The position numbers and the translations under genes are program-made. Below, in pieces: positions 1-12,379 of a stretch of 64,000 bases of DNA. The number at the start of each line of letters is the position of its first letter. The first letter of the stretch is position 1. The DNA is from Ectocarpus siliculosus (taxonomy: Eukaryota; Sar; Phaeophyceae; Ectocarpales; Ectocarpaceae), in NCBI GenBank assembly GCA_000310025.1, contig FN649729.1, forward strand, positions 4,223,216 to 4,287,215. Reading direction: 5' to 3'. The notes below the pieces were generated by a model, which was not told where the DNA came from, made no database searches, and saw only the letters and a program-made list of their open reading frames with translations.

Positions 1-312
1 TGCCCTCACGAGATGAAGACGAGCGGTGTACAATACATGCCTACTACCCCCCGCCCTCCTTCACGAGTACTCGCTACACCGAGTGAAATTCGCCTTCAAC
101 CGTTTGGGTAGCACACTCCTCAGTAGTGTGGAACTGCCCTCCCGAGATGAAGACGAGCGGTGTACAATACATGCCTACTACCCCCCCCCCTCCTTCCCGA
201 GTACTCGCCACACCGAGCGAAATTCGCCTTCAACCGGTTGGGGAGCACACTCCTCAGTAGTGTGGAAAAGCCCTCATGAGATGAAAACGAGCGGTGTACA
301 ATACATGCCTAC
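1..312. repeat. 134-bp tandem array, about 2.3 copies
   Basis: Three successive copies begin at about 2, 136 and 270, a period of 134 bp. Each opens with GCCCTC(A/C)(C/T)GAGATGAA and contains the block AGCGGTGTACAATACATGCC. The third copy breaks off near 312, where the sequence turns into a C-rich tract. The window edge cuts into the array, so it may extend upstream. Copies differ by a few substitutions. No coding role is apparent; open frames through it are repeat artefacts. Confidence 0.9.
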
Positions 313-329
313 CCACTTGCCCCTCACCC

Positions 330-2100
330 TCCCCTCCCCAGTCCCCCCTTTTCTCTTCCCTCTTTACAATCGGATCGATGCTATACGCCAATCGTTTAAG
401 GAATTACATTATTCAAGACCGCATGAGCTTCTCTATGCCCCCACCATAAAAAGCGTATCAACCATAGAGAAATCGCATACGACAATCACACAACGAGCTC
501 TACGCCTCAACATTCTTTTTTGTTTCCCATTGCCCTATGTTATTAATGGCATATGCCTTGCACAGTAATAAATCTAGTGCCGCTTGGTTAAGGGTAACCG
601 ACCGGCATTCTCGATTCCGAACCCAGAATCTCTGTAATCAGTCGTAGATACAATCGCTGTCAACAGATCCACATTACTCTTAAAATAAGAAACTGCCGCG
701 AGCAGGGTGTGCATGCATGACATAGCCGCAGATCTAAAACGTTTTTGTACACCCACACGCTCTGTGTACCCGTATCGCAAGCGACAACACTCCACGAGAC
801 TCATTCTCTAGTCTACTGTTCTGTCGAGCTACATCGCATACACACGACATCTGGCTGTCCATTGTTTCTTACCCCCACCTCCCACCCCCCCTGCCGTTTT
901 TCCCTCTCCTGATCCCATACACCATACCTTCCAAAATGTCAAGGGCATTGATGCACAACAACACTTATCCTGCCAAATGGTCACTTTGGACCCTACTACC
1001 GAGACCTCTCGGATCTACGCCTAGATTCAGTCAAAGAATACACTACGATCAGGGCATATATGCATCACAGAGCCACAGATCTAAAAGAAATGCACCCCCG
1101 TAACTCTTTACCCCAAATACACGATGGACAGCGACTGGCTGCATTCCACGACATATTGTCTACTCTACTCCTCTGGTAGAGCTACAACCCATTATTTTTT
1201 TTTTCTCGTAAACCCCCCTTTTTCCTCCCGCCTCCCAGATTCCCCCATCCTTCTCCCCTCCCCCCTTTCCCCCCGCCTCCCAGGTCCCCCCCATCCCTCC
1301 CCCCTCCACCATATCGATGGAAGGGAAATGCATACTGTTCCCTGTTCTTTTGGTCCCCTGTGATTTACATTCTAAAATGTGTTGTGCCTCAATGCACAGC
1401 CAAACTCTGCCACCGACTAGTCACGGTGTACATACCGACTTCTTCGGTTCCATACCCAGCGTCGCTTGACTGGTAGAAAAAATGCGTGTAATCTACGAGC
1501 TAACACTATGCATGGATCACAGAGCCAAGACCTGAAACATATGCACCCCTACACACCCGGCGCCCCACATACAAGACGGAATGCCAGAGCATTCCACTCT
1601 ACCGTTCTCTCGAGCTACATCACACGCGCAAAAATCACGACCGTTCTTTCGTTTTTTTTTATACCCCCCGCTTTCCTCCCGTCTCCCATCATCTCATCCC
1701 TCTCCCTCCCCACCGTACCGATCGAAGGACGTAACACGCCAACAAAAATGGAATCGCACACGTTTTCCCTCAATGAACTACCTATGTACACGCCCAACGA
1801 CCGGCTGGTCACGGTGAATACTACCGATACTTTCGGTTCCATACCCAGGGTCGCTGTAAATACTGAAGTAGATAAATGTGTCAGCCTATAAAAAGACCCT
1901 GTAGGTGTACGTCCGCCACAGAGCTACAGGTCTAAAGTAAGCGTATCCCCACACACTCTTGCGCCCCACATACGTACGTACACGATGGCAAGCGACCTAA
2001 TTCTACGGGGCTATACCGCGCGTACAACCGCCGTCACTTTGTCTGCACAAAGACCGTCCTTTTTCCCTCGCAATTTAGTCCTAGTAAGTCTCAACCCACC
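330..2100. repeat. Degenerate higher-order tandem array, 350-450 bp units
   Basis: At least four diverged units share the same order of blocks: a motif like CA(G/T)AGC(C/T)(A/G)CAG(A/G)TCTAAA near 720, 1067, 1518 and 1918; then a block containing CGAGCTACATC or a relative of it; then a pyrimidine-rich tract of T and C runs; then a block ending near TTCGGTTCCATACCCAG. Unit spacing is about 347, 451 and 400 bp. I see no gene here. This is either an old minisatellite or satellite, or a decayed element. Confidence 0.6.
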
Positions 2101-2920
2101 TTAGACTAAAAGTAAACTCTAGAGGAGGAGTGCCCGACCTCCCCCCAATCAGTCTAGAACGGTTCATGTCCTCTCTTCCTTGCCTCAACCCCAAAATACC
2201 ACCGCTTTGGCGCTACGCACAAACACGAACAAACACCGGGGCACTTGGACCCACCACCGCACACGGTTTGCCACACACTCTTGTCGTGTCATATCTCGTC
2301 GTTCGTCGCTTGTGACTTACTGTCGTGCACCTCCACAAGGGGCCGTCGTCATAGTAGCGTGAAGCGCAGCTTATTTGCGCCATTTCTTCGAGACGGGCTG
2401 GGTCTGACCAGGGGTGCAAGAAGAGGACAGCAAAAAAAAACGGCGCGGAGAGGCCACGGGTGAGAGGCTCGTGGGCAGGACGTGGGAGAGGTCTTGATTG
2501 TGAATGGTGGAGGGTATGCGGCTGCTTCTACCAATGTGTCGAAAAGTACTGAAGTTTCTGGCCATCCCATGGGGCCAACTATATGCTCGACCAACTAGAG
2601 AGGCTGCCAACACAACTCAAAGCGGAAAGTGTACTCAAGTGACAGGACCTATCTGTGTTTGTGTTACACTCTGAATACGGGAGGAGCGAGTTGTCTACAT
2701 GGCATCTCTCGCTTCTGAGACAATTCTAGCTGAATTCAGTGTCCTGCGAATCTAATTACTCCAAGCCTTGCCTGTTTGTGCAAAATCAAAGGCGGAACAC
2801 CTACTTCATTTTCAAAACTACACACTCCCCTCGATTTTTAAACGCTGCACTTCTTGCTTGCACCTACCTCGGCATTGCCGTCCTCTTCTTCTTCATCGCC
2901 GTCGTCCCAGACGACCCTCC
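2101..2920. other. No gene recognised
   Basis: Short overlapping open frames on both strands show no family resemblance and no consistent splice structure. Nothing else was identified. Confidence 0.5.
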
Positions 2921-2924
2921 GGCG

Positions 2925-3126
2925 CTTACCGCTGCTGCCGCTGCACCTCCCACCACCGCCGCTGCCGCTGCCGCTGCCGCTGCCGCTGCCGCTGCCGCTG
3001 CCGCTAAGTGCTGCCGCTGCCGCTAGTGCTGCCGCTGCCGCTAGTGCTGCCGCTGCTGCTGCCGCTAGTGCTGCCGCTGTTGCTGCCGCTAGTGCTGCCG
3101 CTGTTGCTGCCGCTGCTGGTGGTGCT
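2925..3126. repeat. GCT/GCC triplet tract
   Basis: This is nearly pure (GCTGCC)n, followed by a 15-18 bp higher-order unit (GCCGCTAGTGCTGCC). On the minus strand it encodes Gly-Ser followed by Gly-Ser-Thr-Ser-Gly-Ser repeats. The unit near 3005 carries one extra A, which creates a stop in the minus-strand frame. It overlaps the C-terminal part of the Ser/Gly-rich reading frame. Confidence 0.85.
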
Positions 3127-3678
3127 GCCACCGCTCCCGTTCCATGCGAGGGCAATCTTCATGCCCGCCGGCGCCTTTCCCTCGACAGCCTTGGCAGCCT
3201 TGGCCGTGAAGGGAGTAAGCCGGAGGGAAGACTTCCCGATGCTGCTGCTGCTACTGCTGCTGCCGCCGGCGCCCAAGAATGACACCCGTGCCACCAGGGC
3301 CTCGTGCGTCGTGAAGCCGTCGTCGTGGCGGGAGCGCTTCTGGCTCGACGCGCCCGCCGCCGCCGCCGACTCCTCCATACGGGATCGCTTCCTGTCCGCG
3401 CCTCCCTCGCTCAGGCACTGCTGGCTGGTAGAGTACGATGAGCAGCCGGACACGATGGACGGGGAGGACGAGCCGGGGACTTTCTTGCCTGGGGTGTCCT
3501 TGGAGGTCGAGGGGGAGACGAGGGAAGAGGGGGACGAAGAATCAGACATTTCGTCGTCGGTGGATCCCACGCTGCGGCTGGCCGTGGAGATGATGTATTG
3601 CGTGAAGCGCCCGAACATGAAATTAGTCTGCTTGATGTGGCGGCAGGCGAAAGTGTTGCAGGGGGGCGGGGGGGTCAA
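3004..3678 (-). CDS. Hypothetical Ser/Gly-rich protein fragment
   Basis: I do not recognise a family. The frame opens near 3,678. It contains a short ordered-looking stretch (TNFMFGRFTQYIISTASRSV) and a long Ser-rich segment with basic patches (DRKRSRMEE, QKRSRHDD) that could be nuclear signals. It ends in Gly-Ser-Thr repeats encoded by the triplet tract. The stop at 3004-3006 is caused by one extra A in a repeat unit. Without that base the frame would run on into a Gly-Ser run and a KRRRVVWDDGDEEEEDG-like tail ending near 2,840. A good splice acceptor (AAGCAG) precedes the TNFM segment, and a GTGAG donor lies about 80 nt further upstream, so this is probably the last exon of a spliced gene. 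The upstream exons were not resolved. Confidence 0.35.
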   Translation of the reverse strand: MTPPPPCNTFACRHIKQTNFMFGRFTQYIISTASRSVGSTDDEMSDSSSPSSLVSPSTSKDTPGKKVPGSSSPSIVSGCSSYSTSQQCLSEGGADRKRSRMEESAAAAGASSQKRSRHDDGFTTHEALVARVSFLGAGGSSSSSSSIGKSSLRLTPFTAKAAKAVEGKAPAGMKIALAWNGSGGSTTSSGSNSGSTSGSNSGSTSGSSSGSTSGSGSTSGSGST

Positions 3679-4000
3679 GCGGGGTGAGTAGCTGCGAAGG
3701 TGTGCTCACCTTGTAGGGGGTGCCCGGGGAACGGCGCGTTGCGTTGAAGAGTTAAACGATTACTACGACTGCTGGGCGCTGTAATGCCACGGATAGAGTA
3801 ACTCTGTTCCTGTGAAAATCTCTCGGTACAGCATCACCTTCCAAGGTACTACTCGGCTCATCAGTACGGTGTCAAAACCACAACGTGAGGGGTTGTCGTG
3901 GAGAGAAGTCTCTCAACTCACTCACCGGCAGGGACTCCGCTCCACGCCGTTTGCCAGTCTTCATGCGTACGAGCGCTCCCGCCGCCACGGCCTCCTGGAT

Positions 4001-4108
4001 GTCGGCCAGTTATCACGCGCGATCATGAGCGGATCAGACATAAAAACATTTTGGGGGATGTCGGGCAGTCATTACGCGCGATCATGAGCGGATCAGACAT
4101 AAAAAAAT
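4001..4108. repeat. 59-bp tandem duplication
   Basis: Two adjacent copies, starting at 4001 and 4060, share CGCGCGATCATGAGCGGATC followed by AGACATAAAAA. They are nearly identical, so the duplication is recent. No function is apparent. Confidence 0.85.
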
Positions 4109-7100
4109 TGGGAGCATGGATCAGATATAAGTCGTCTTGTCAGTGATGGAGCGCCCAGGCGTGCTTGGTAGGCCTCTGCTGGTGTTTCACATCCTAGAAG
4201 GCATTGCAGGAATGACCCAAATGTTTTATGCAGGGTATCTCACTGCGCTTGAGCAGACCTCACCTTTACATTTAACATCGAGTGTACGGCCATGTCCTTC
4301 CTTGACATCGCCCTAAACGCCAGGGAAGGGGCGTAACCCGCGCGCTTGGTAGCGTACTCCAGGTTGCGGGCTCTCTGTGAAAACCGCGTCGGAATCATAG
4401 TTAGATGCTTCTCGAAAGCTCTCAGAAGAGAAAGGTACCTGCTGGATTATTGAGGACACCGGATCACAATATATAGAGTACAGATTAGAGGGAAGGTGTA
4501 AACAAACCAATTAGATTACTCCTTGGTGGGCTACAACAGTTAGCAGCTATTCAGCATGCTGGATGTGTGGCATTATTGTGCTTGTCCATAATAGTACAAT
4601 AAATTTTTCGTGACCAACTTGTGTCTTCTGTGTGCAAATATAGAAATAGGTCTCGGTCTCGAAGGGATCAGGAGCAATGCCAATATGGCATGTGCAAAGG
4701 GCAGGACAGAGAAAAATGCACGTCAAGTTGGCAACACTTCCAAAGGTATAGTAGTAGGTCCCATTTCTCAGTGGCCGTGCACGAGAGCTAACATGCCTGA
4801 CCAACGCTTGCCGCACATATATTATGTACAGCGATCGCATGCTACACCATCGCGTACAGAAAACTTGTGATTGATTAACAGAGGTCTGCTGTGATTTTTG
4901 TTTTATACACATGTACAATAGACGATCTCCTGTTTTTTTTTGTGCTGCATGGTGCTGCATGGTGCTGCCGTACAATCAACCGAGAGTAATTTCCAGTTAC
5001 AGCAGAAGCTGTATCTGTTGTCCAGCCGCATGTGGGCGTGGTGGAACCTACCCACCCAGTACCCTACGCATGATGACACCAACTACAACTCACAAACTTC
5101 GAGCGCGCGCCGGGGGGATGTGTTGTGCATGCGTGTCTTGGCATGTGAACTCATGCGCGCTTGTGTTACATATCGCTGGAACAGCTAGTCTACCATAACT
5201 GGCCTCGAGGAGCCTCGAAGCGCGAAAGCGTAGAAGTACCCCGTATCACCTCGCGTGGAGTCCCACGCCCCCCAGTCTTTGATGGGCCGGCTATAACAAG
5301 AAACCCACGGACGCGTCCACGGACGCGAACCATCCTATCTCGACGGTCTACCTACTCTACTATAGGGTAGTCCTCCCATCCAGCCGGCTGCTCGACATCG
5401 TTTGACAGAGCGTACCTTGAGTTGGCAGGGTCGAGACGAACTAAGCTGAACCGCAGTTGCGGGGCTCCTTGACAAGAAGATGCCTCGCGTCCGCAGTGAG
5501 CCAGGAGACTGGTGTACTGCCTGAGTTACCGTGGCTGCTCAGCCTGCTACTGAGTGCTGCTTGCTTCGGCTGGTCTAACGCGCTGCTGCTGTGTAATGCG
5601 AGTTCGTCGTCGCGTCACCGGAGTGTGCCACTCGCACAAAACCAAAGCCAGAGTACAACGATAGCTCCTTCGATGAGGGACTGCGTATCCAGCAAAGGGT
5701 TTGAACTTTGGGCAAGGTATGTACTTTTCACCCGGTTGCTGATCGTTTTGCGCTGGAGTGGTCGAGATGGAAGGTTGTGGGCACAAGGGGGTGAAAACAG
5801 CAACAATGTTTGGGCACTTTTGTGATAAAAAAAAAAACTTGTTCTTGAACCAATCAGAGCTGTCTGCATCGGAGTATTTTCCTCTTTGTGTATATATTTT
5901 ACAAAACAAAATGAACGTAGACATACAGGTACTTTTCTGACGCTATGAATCCATTGCTAATCTGTCTCAGACTCTTTTCTATGATGGAGATGGTTTCGTG
6001 GTGTCATATTAAGAAAAAAAAAAAAATGAACGGTAATGACCCGCTAGCACATGCTTTCGGTCGCAGCGATGAACGGAAACCCGCACTGGTACGAAGACCA
6101 TGCGAGCGATTGATTCACCCGCCTCTGGTGTGTTCAAGAAGCCGTCCATCCATTGGCGATGCTACCTCGACTAATGGTTGCGACAAGCTCTCGTATCGCC
6201 TTCTCTTGAATGCAACGTGTCGAATAAATGCACATAAATGTGATAACCGCGAGAGTATCTTCGAAACTTGCAATGCTGGTGCGAGACGCCGCGGGCGCAC
6301 AATAGCCTGGTGGCCGCGGCAGATCGGTACAGTTTTCCCTGATGACCCCAACACAGGGGCGACTTCTCGTTGGCGTAGTATAGACAGACGCCAATGTGCC
6401 AAGCTGCTTGCGTCGAATGATTCCGCCTATTCGAAAACGATTTTATTTCGCAGCACCGGAGGCAAGAACCTGCAAGATGATCTCGTTTGTTCTCAAGGAA
6501 AATGCGCCAAGGTTATAAAAGGAAAGTCTTGAGCAGGGGGCTCATCTTCACTTTTCCCTGGGATAAGGTTGCTTGTTCGCTTGGCCCACAGCCGTCAACT
6601 CTATTCTACGCCTGTTGACAACACAACAGTTTTCGTGGATCATACTCAGCATCATGAACTTTAGAAGAGACGCTTTTGTCTATGGGATACCTCCCGACGT
6701 TGTGTGTTGCTGTAAGAAGCACGTTCCTCCTGACAAAATAACGGGTCTTGTGTAGTAACGTATCGGGGTGCAGCCCGCGAACGAATGAACGTGTGTCGAT
6801 CGGACTTGCTGCGCACCGTGATGGCACCCGTGGGCGAAAACGTGACAAAACATCTACGGTTAATGTGCGTTGGCCAATAAACCGTGGCTTGTGGAAGAGA
6901 TGTATTATAGTCCATGTCGCCTGTAAAGATTGTCGGGTGTTGTACTTGATGTGAACTCTAAATATGCGGAGTAGGGTGCTGTTGCCGCTGCTGGCTGCTG
7001 GATAGAGGAATCTGCCAAGATCACATCTACATCTACAAGCGTCGGATGCAGTGATAACACCATCTTCTTCGAAACCACGCAGTACAATTACTGGACGCTG

Positions 7101-8181
7101 ATCGCTTTCGTGAGCTCAAGCATGGTGAGCGGCAAGCGCGCTATGGAACCGGCGAAATTCCCGCTGCCGAAGTTACTGATAACAGCCAGCAGGCAGGTAG
7201 GGTTAGCTATGTACAGCCTCCGAGCGACACCCAGCCAGAATGGCCCGACAGCTGAGCAACAGTCATATTTTCCGCTCACTGCTTGAACAGTGTACTATGC
7301 GATGTAACGGGTTACGTTTTGGTGGTTGTGATGTATGTTGAGGAGCTGCTGTTGGTGTCACAGGGGAACGTGACCGTGTGTGATGTTTGATGTCGTGAAA
7401 CGCGGCGAAACTCCGGAGAAAAAGTCCGGGTCCCGAAACGGAACATGAAAAAACGGTTCACTGCTGGTCCCTCCGCGTTGTTGCGTTGTTGCGTTGTTCG
7501 TTCTCCGTCTCTCCGTCTCTCCGTCTCTCCGTCTCTCCGTCGGTCGCCTGGCTGGTCACCCACCGGCACGGTTCCCGATCCCTGATCGTTTTTGTCTACG
7601 TGTGAGTTTGGTTGGCCAAACTAGGGAAGGAGGTGTGGCACTCAGCAAGCTGCCACGCCTCAATTCGGGGTGGAAATAGCTTCTTTATTAGCGCGGCTGA
7701 GGCCTAGCGGCCAAGACTGCACGTCCGTCAAAGCAGGTTTTCGGATCAGTTTCGCAATCTGCCAAGTTGCCCAGTGCGAAGCAGAGAGCACTACCACCGT
7801 ATAGATGCCATACGACCGACTTGACTTGATCAATATGGTCCGAGCGTCCGAGCAACGAGCTTGTAGCCACTAAGTGCTCCGCGCTAGGCTTAGGCACATA
7901 GGCGCCTGTTTTGAATCTCTGTCACAGAGATCGCAATCGACATCATGGATTCAACACGACAGCAGCGATGGTAGAGAGCAGAGAGTGAGTGGTGGTAACT
8001 GGCAGAAAACCGGCGGACCAGCATACCATCCATAAGAGTACCCCAAGTTGGCGCAGCAAAGGATCCGCAACTACTGAGTATAGAGAAACATGCCGTCGAG
8101 CTACCACACGTGACACAAGATACCACACCCCCTGGCACGATTTTCAAAGCACGATTGATTGATTACTCCACGACGAAGAGG
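4109..8181. other. No gene recognised (4 kb)
   Basis: Several open frames of 60-195 codons are present (the longest spans 5945-6532 on plus), but none resembles a known family or is supported by convincing donor/acceptor pairs. Short A-runs near 5,825 and 6,012 interrupt them. The stretch may hold decayed transposon sequence; I cannot name an element. Confidence 0.5.
7503..7541. repeat. 8-bp minisatellite CTCCGTCT
   Basis: About four and a half perfect copies of the octamer lie in a row, preceded by three copies of GTTGTTGC-type units. The tract is pyrimidine-rich on the plus strand. No gene context. Confidence 0.85.
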
Positions 8182-8460
8182 ATGCACAGGTAAAACAATA
8201 CGTTTCCGAAAAGCCCTCGACAAGATGGTTTCAACGACGCCGTTGTCGGTGCAGCCACTCTTGCTGCTGTATTGCAGAGGAACTGAGTTTTGAAAATCGA
8301 TTGCAGGGTGTGTGATAATGCACACGTAAAACAATACGTTTTCGAAAAGCCCTCGACAAGATGCTTTCAACGACGCCGTTGTCGGTGCTGCCACTCTTCT
8401 TGCTGCTGTGTTGCAGAGGAATTGAGCTTTGAAAATCGGTTGCAGGGTGTGTGATAATGT
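8182..8460. repeat. 136-bp tandem duplication
   Basis: The copies start at about 8182 and 8318. Both contain TAAAACAATACGTTT(C/T)CGAA, CCCTCGACAAGATG and GCAGGGTGTGTGATAATG. They differ at roughly ten positions. Each carries frames on the minus strand that are related to each other but resemble nothing known. Confidence 0.9.
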
Positions 8461-9916
8461 CTGCCTGTAGTCTAATGTCTGAAGGCTGCTGTACATATTG
8501 TACATAGTTCAATGATGTTAGGTGTGAGGGCATGTAAAAAAACACAAAACCTGCCTTCCATGGTACGTTGAGGACTCTTCTTGCACGACGTGCAGAAGCG
8601 GTGTGTAAACTAGAAGCCAACCGCGAATTCACGTCCCAGCCTCCGGTGTCGATGGTCGAATCATGACCTCAGGACGTTTAAAGCAAAAAAATGGCGGCTC
8701 AACATTTGTCTACATGTTACAGAGGACAAATTCTTGATTGAGTCCACAGCATCACCAGCCAGCGTGCGTTGGTCTTGTGTGCGACCCACGACAACCATCT
8801 CGTGATCTTAAAAGATCGCATATGTCTTCGAACTTCGAACTCAAGTCACAACATTGAGGTTCCAGCCCGCAACCTACAGCTTCCTTATTCGTTTACTCTC
8901 CATGATGGGCCGTGATTTGTACAGATAAAAACCAGCCCTTATTGGACGAAAATCTATGCAACGGCGCCTTGGTCTTGGTTTTAAAGTTAAACTACATGCA
9001 CCCCAAACCATATACCGGTTGAGGAAGCGTTGGTAGATAGAACGTGCTAACCGACGTCGCCGTGCCCACGAGGCATCTGTCCTGTACTGTGCTAACCTAC
9101 CCTCTGAAAATTCGCCCTTCTTAATCCGTGACTTCAAAGTTGAAATTGTGCTACGTACCAACAATCGTACAATTACATGCATGCACAGTTGGTCCCTGTG
9201 CATGACCCCCCTATCATAGAACGGTGTCTGCGAAAGCACCAAGGTGAAGTCTAAGAAAACAATGCGAGAAGGGTGGCATACTGATACTGCAACAGCTCAA
9301 TATTTTCACATCGTACAGACTACACGTGAAACCGCCCCTAAGAAACGTCAAAAAACAAAAAGCACCGAGCAGGGTATTCCGAAGAGAGCAACGTCAAAAA
9401 CTCTGACGTGGTCACATCGCTTTCAACTACAGCCTGTGCTCAACTCATTTTCTACCGAGGGGGCCCCGACAAGACTCGGACCCTATAAGTGCTAGTTGTG
9501 ACAGAAACATAAGGTGCGGGCCCTTGGCAGTGAAGATGGTCTCTTGGCCTTGGTCCTTCCAAGCGTGCGAATTTTTCGTCTTTTCCTGTCACCCCTTGTC
9601 GATCATTGATCGCCCCATTGACCTCAATGTGCAGTACCTCTTCTTCTCCATGTTTCGTTTGGCACATGGCCAAATATGCAAACCTCCAGCGATACCTGAT
9701 AATCAGAACACAACAACAACAACACGGCGGCATGCCGAGAAAAGCGCGAAAAGGGACGGGCGGCGGCAATAGACGAGGTCAGCGGCCGCGCAATTTCAAG
9801 AACGCGGCTCACCGACCCCTCTGCTGCCGAAACATGAATGAAAAGGGCAGGCACACACCAAGCCAAAAAACATCTAACTAAATCATACAGTGCGCTTGCA
9901 CTGCCACACATGTATG
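8461..9916. other. No gene recognised
   Basis: The minus frame at 8874-9242 and the shorter frames around it show no family signature. A CAA/CAG run lies near 9,708. Nothing further was identified. Confidence 0.45.
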
Positions 9917-11226
9917 TGCCTCTCTCTCGATTACCCTGAGAGACGCTCAGTGCACGAGCTACGCCTCCAGTACGATACGGCTGGGAATTGTGAACGAAGG
10001 TGAGAGGCCGCAGCGCAGGTGGATGTTGGATGTTCGAAAAGCGTAGCCATGCCGCAGGTTTCAGCGGCAAGGTTAACAAGGCACTAGTGGCCAGAGGTCA
10101 GGCTGAGTGGAGGTTGCACGCCGAAGTGAGCAGCCTGTCCCGCATCTCGCATGATAGTGACGTCAAGCCAACTAACACGGCGGGCTGGCACCACAGACAA
10201 ACAACGCGTTCAAGGTCGATCAATCCCGTCTCCCCAACCTCTCCACCCCAACCTTCACAGAGCAGGTTGTGATCGGTGTCCAACCTTCCCCTCTTCCCCC
10301 CAGTGCACCCTTGAAAGGGATTTTTTTATCAGCACCTTCAGGCTGTTGATCTAATCAACACCCCTCAGGTTCCTGATTGTCTATCTACCGAAAAACGCCC
10401 CTGGCGGTTACATTGACGGATGGTCCTCACGATACCGACGCCGCCACTCGTGCCTGTATCATTTTCAAGAGGCATAGGCCAATCATACAAAGACGCAGGA
10501 ACTCGAAGCCGAGCGCCTAACCCACGCATCACCAGGAGCCGCACCTCCAACGCGACCGAGACAAGCCCCAGTCAGTACGAGCGAACGCGGCCAAGAGTCA
10601 TGAGACATGAGTCATGACTCAAAGTGACTCAAAGCCACACGACCGAGACCCGAGGAAAGCCCCAAGCCATCACGCTGAAGGCGGAGGAGCTTGCTTGAGT
10701 ACCAAAATGCGTATGACGCGCAAACTTGACACAAGATTGACAAGGGCGGGCGGGCGGGCGGGCGGGCGGGCGGGCGGGGCGCTCTGTCTGCCACCGCCCT
10801 GCCCTACCCCTTTTAGAAAAGCACTCCCTCACTTATCTCTACAACCAATTGAACCGCCCCAAGATCACCGATGTAACAGGGTCTTCCAAAGCCGGATTTG
10901 TCGTTTGTCTTAGATCTGGCGTGAACATAAGCAAGCGACCCAACCGACATCTCGGGGCTTTAGATCCAACGGCAAAACAAAACTCGTCTGGATTTACTTC
11001 AAACTTGCAGACGAAGCGTAGCAACCCGTCGAGCTGCTGTCGGGAGGCACTGACTGGCGCTGGAGTTGAAGCTCGACATCGTCACACGCTGTGCAACGGC
11101 GTCCGCATTTCCCCCCGCATGAATCAGAGAACCCGAACAGTTGAGGGGAACAGCTCCAGTGCGCACAACCCAGCAGGTTGCTACTTGCACGGTAAGGTAT
11201 GGTATGACATGCGTGCTTCTCTGCAA
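9917..11226. repeat. Segmental duplication, copy A
   Basis: This segment is paired with 11,418-12,343. Shared blocks occur in the same order: GTACGATACGGCTGGGAA, GCCATGCCGCAGGTTTCAGC, CCAATCATACAAAGACGCAG, CACCAGGAGCCGCACCTCCA, AAGCACTCCCTCACTTATCT and CGAGCTGCTGTCGGGAGGCA. Copy A is longer because it holds extra sequence around 10,090-10,320 and 11,060-11,170, and a (GGGC)n run at about 10,744-10,780. No gene was recognised inside it. It could be two insertions of one unclassified element or a local duplication. Confidence 0.8.
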
Positions 11227-11417
11227 TGAACGAACTATAGAACGCTCTTTTTTCCTTCTTGCGTAGTATCGTGCTTCTATGTATCAAGCTTTCAATAAAT
11301 AGTCTCTTAAATTTACAAGATCGGTTCTTACCACTACTGTACTCCTATTGAGAAGTACGTGATTTCGAGACTACGCACAGCAGTGCAAATTTTAGAACTG
11401 CTGCTTCACACGCATGC

Positions 11418-12343
11418 GCCTCTCGACTACCTGAGAGTCGCTCAGCTCAGTGCATGTCCTCAAATTGGACCGCTAGTCTACGCCTGCCTCCGAAGTACGA
11501 TACGGCTGGGAACTTATTTATCGTGAACGAAGTAGTAGGTGGAATTGAATGCCGTAATGCCGTAGCGAAGAAGGTGGATATGCGAATGGCGCAGCCATGC
11601 CGCAGGTTTCAGCAGCAAGGTTATCTTATTCACCTAATAACCAGCACCTGCAGGTTGATAATTTAATCGCCACCCGCGGGTGGTTGAATAAATCAGCATC
11701 TCTGTAGGTTCTTGATTGTCTACCGAAAAACGCTCCCGACGGTTACATTGGCGTATGGCCCTCACGATACCCACACCGCCACTCGTGCCGGCATCATTTT
11801 TCATGAGGCACAGGCCAATCATACAAAGACGCAGGAACCCGAAGTCGGGCGCCTAACCCACGCCTCACCAGGAGCCGCACCTCCAGCGCCACCCGAGGCA
11901 AGCCCCAAGCCACGCTGAAGGCGGAGGAGTTTGCTTGAGCACCAAAATGCGTATTGCGCGCAAACTTGACACGATTGACAAGGGGGCAAGCGCTGTCTGT
12001 CTGTCTGTCTGTCTGTCTGTCACCGCCTTCCCTTTTTAGAAAAGCACTCCCTCACTTATCTCTACAACCAATTGAACCGTCCCACTGTCGCGATGAAACA
12101 GGGTCTACCAAAATCCGGGCTTGGTGTTTGGAACTTACATCTGGCAGGAACGTAAGCCCAAGCAACCCGACCAGCGATCGGGGCTTTAGATTCAACGGCG
12201 CAACAAAAATCGTCTGGATTTTCTTCAAACTGCAGGCGAAGCATAAATAGTAACCGGCCGAGCTGCTGTCGGGAGGCACTGACTCACAACTCAACAGGTT
12301 ACTACTGCACGGTCGTAACACATGCATGCATGCTTCTCTGCCA
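11418..12343. repeat. Segmental duplication, copy B
   Basis: This is the second copy of the segment at 9,917-11,226, in direct orientation and separated by about 190 bp. It is shorter and diverged. At the position of the (GGGC)n run of copy A it carries a (CTGT)n run (about 11,994-12,021) instead. No gene was recognised inside it. Confidence 0.8.
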
Positions 12344-12379
12344 CGGACGCCCCTCTTTACTTTCTCTGACTGCTTTTTT

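Noticed and set aside
2838-3282. Long open frames of poly-Ala/Pro/Leu on both strands
   Set aside because: They are products of the (GCTGCC)n tract, which is open in every frame. Only the Ser/Gly-rich minus frame has a non-repeat part worth listing.
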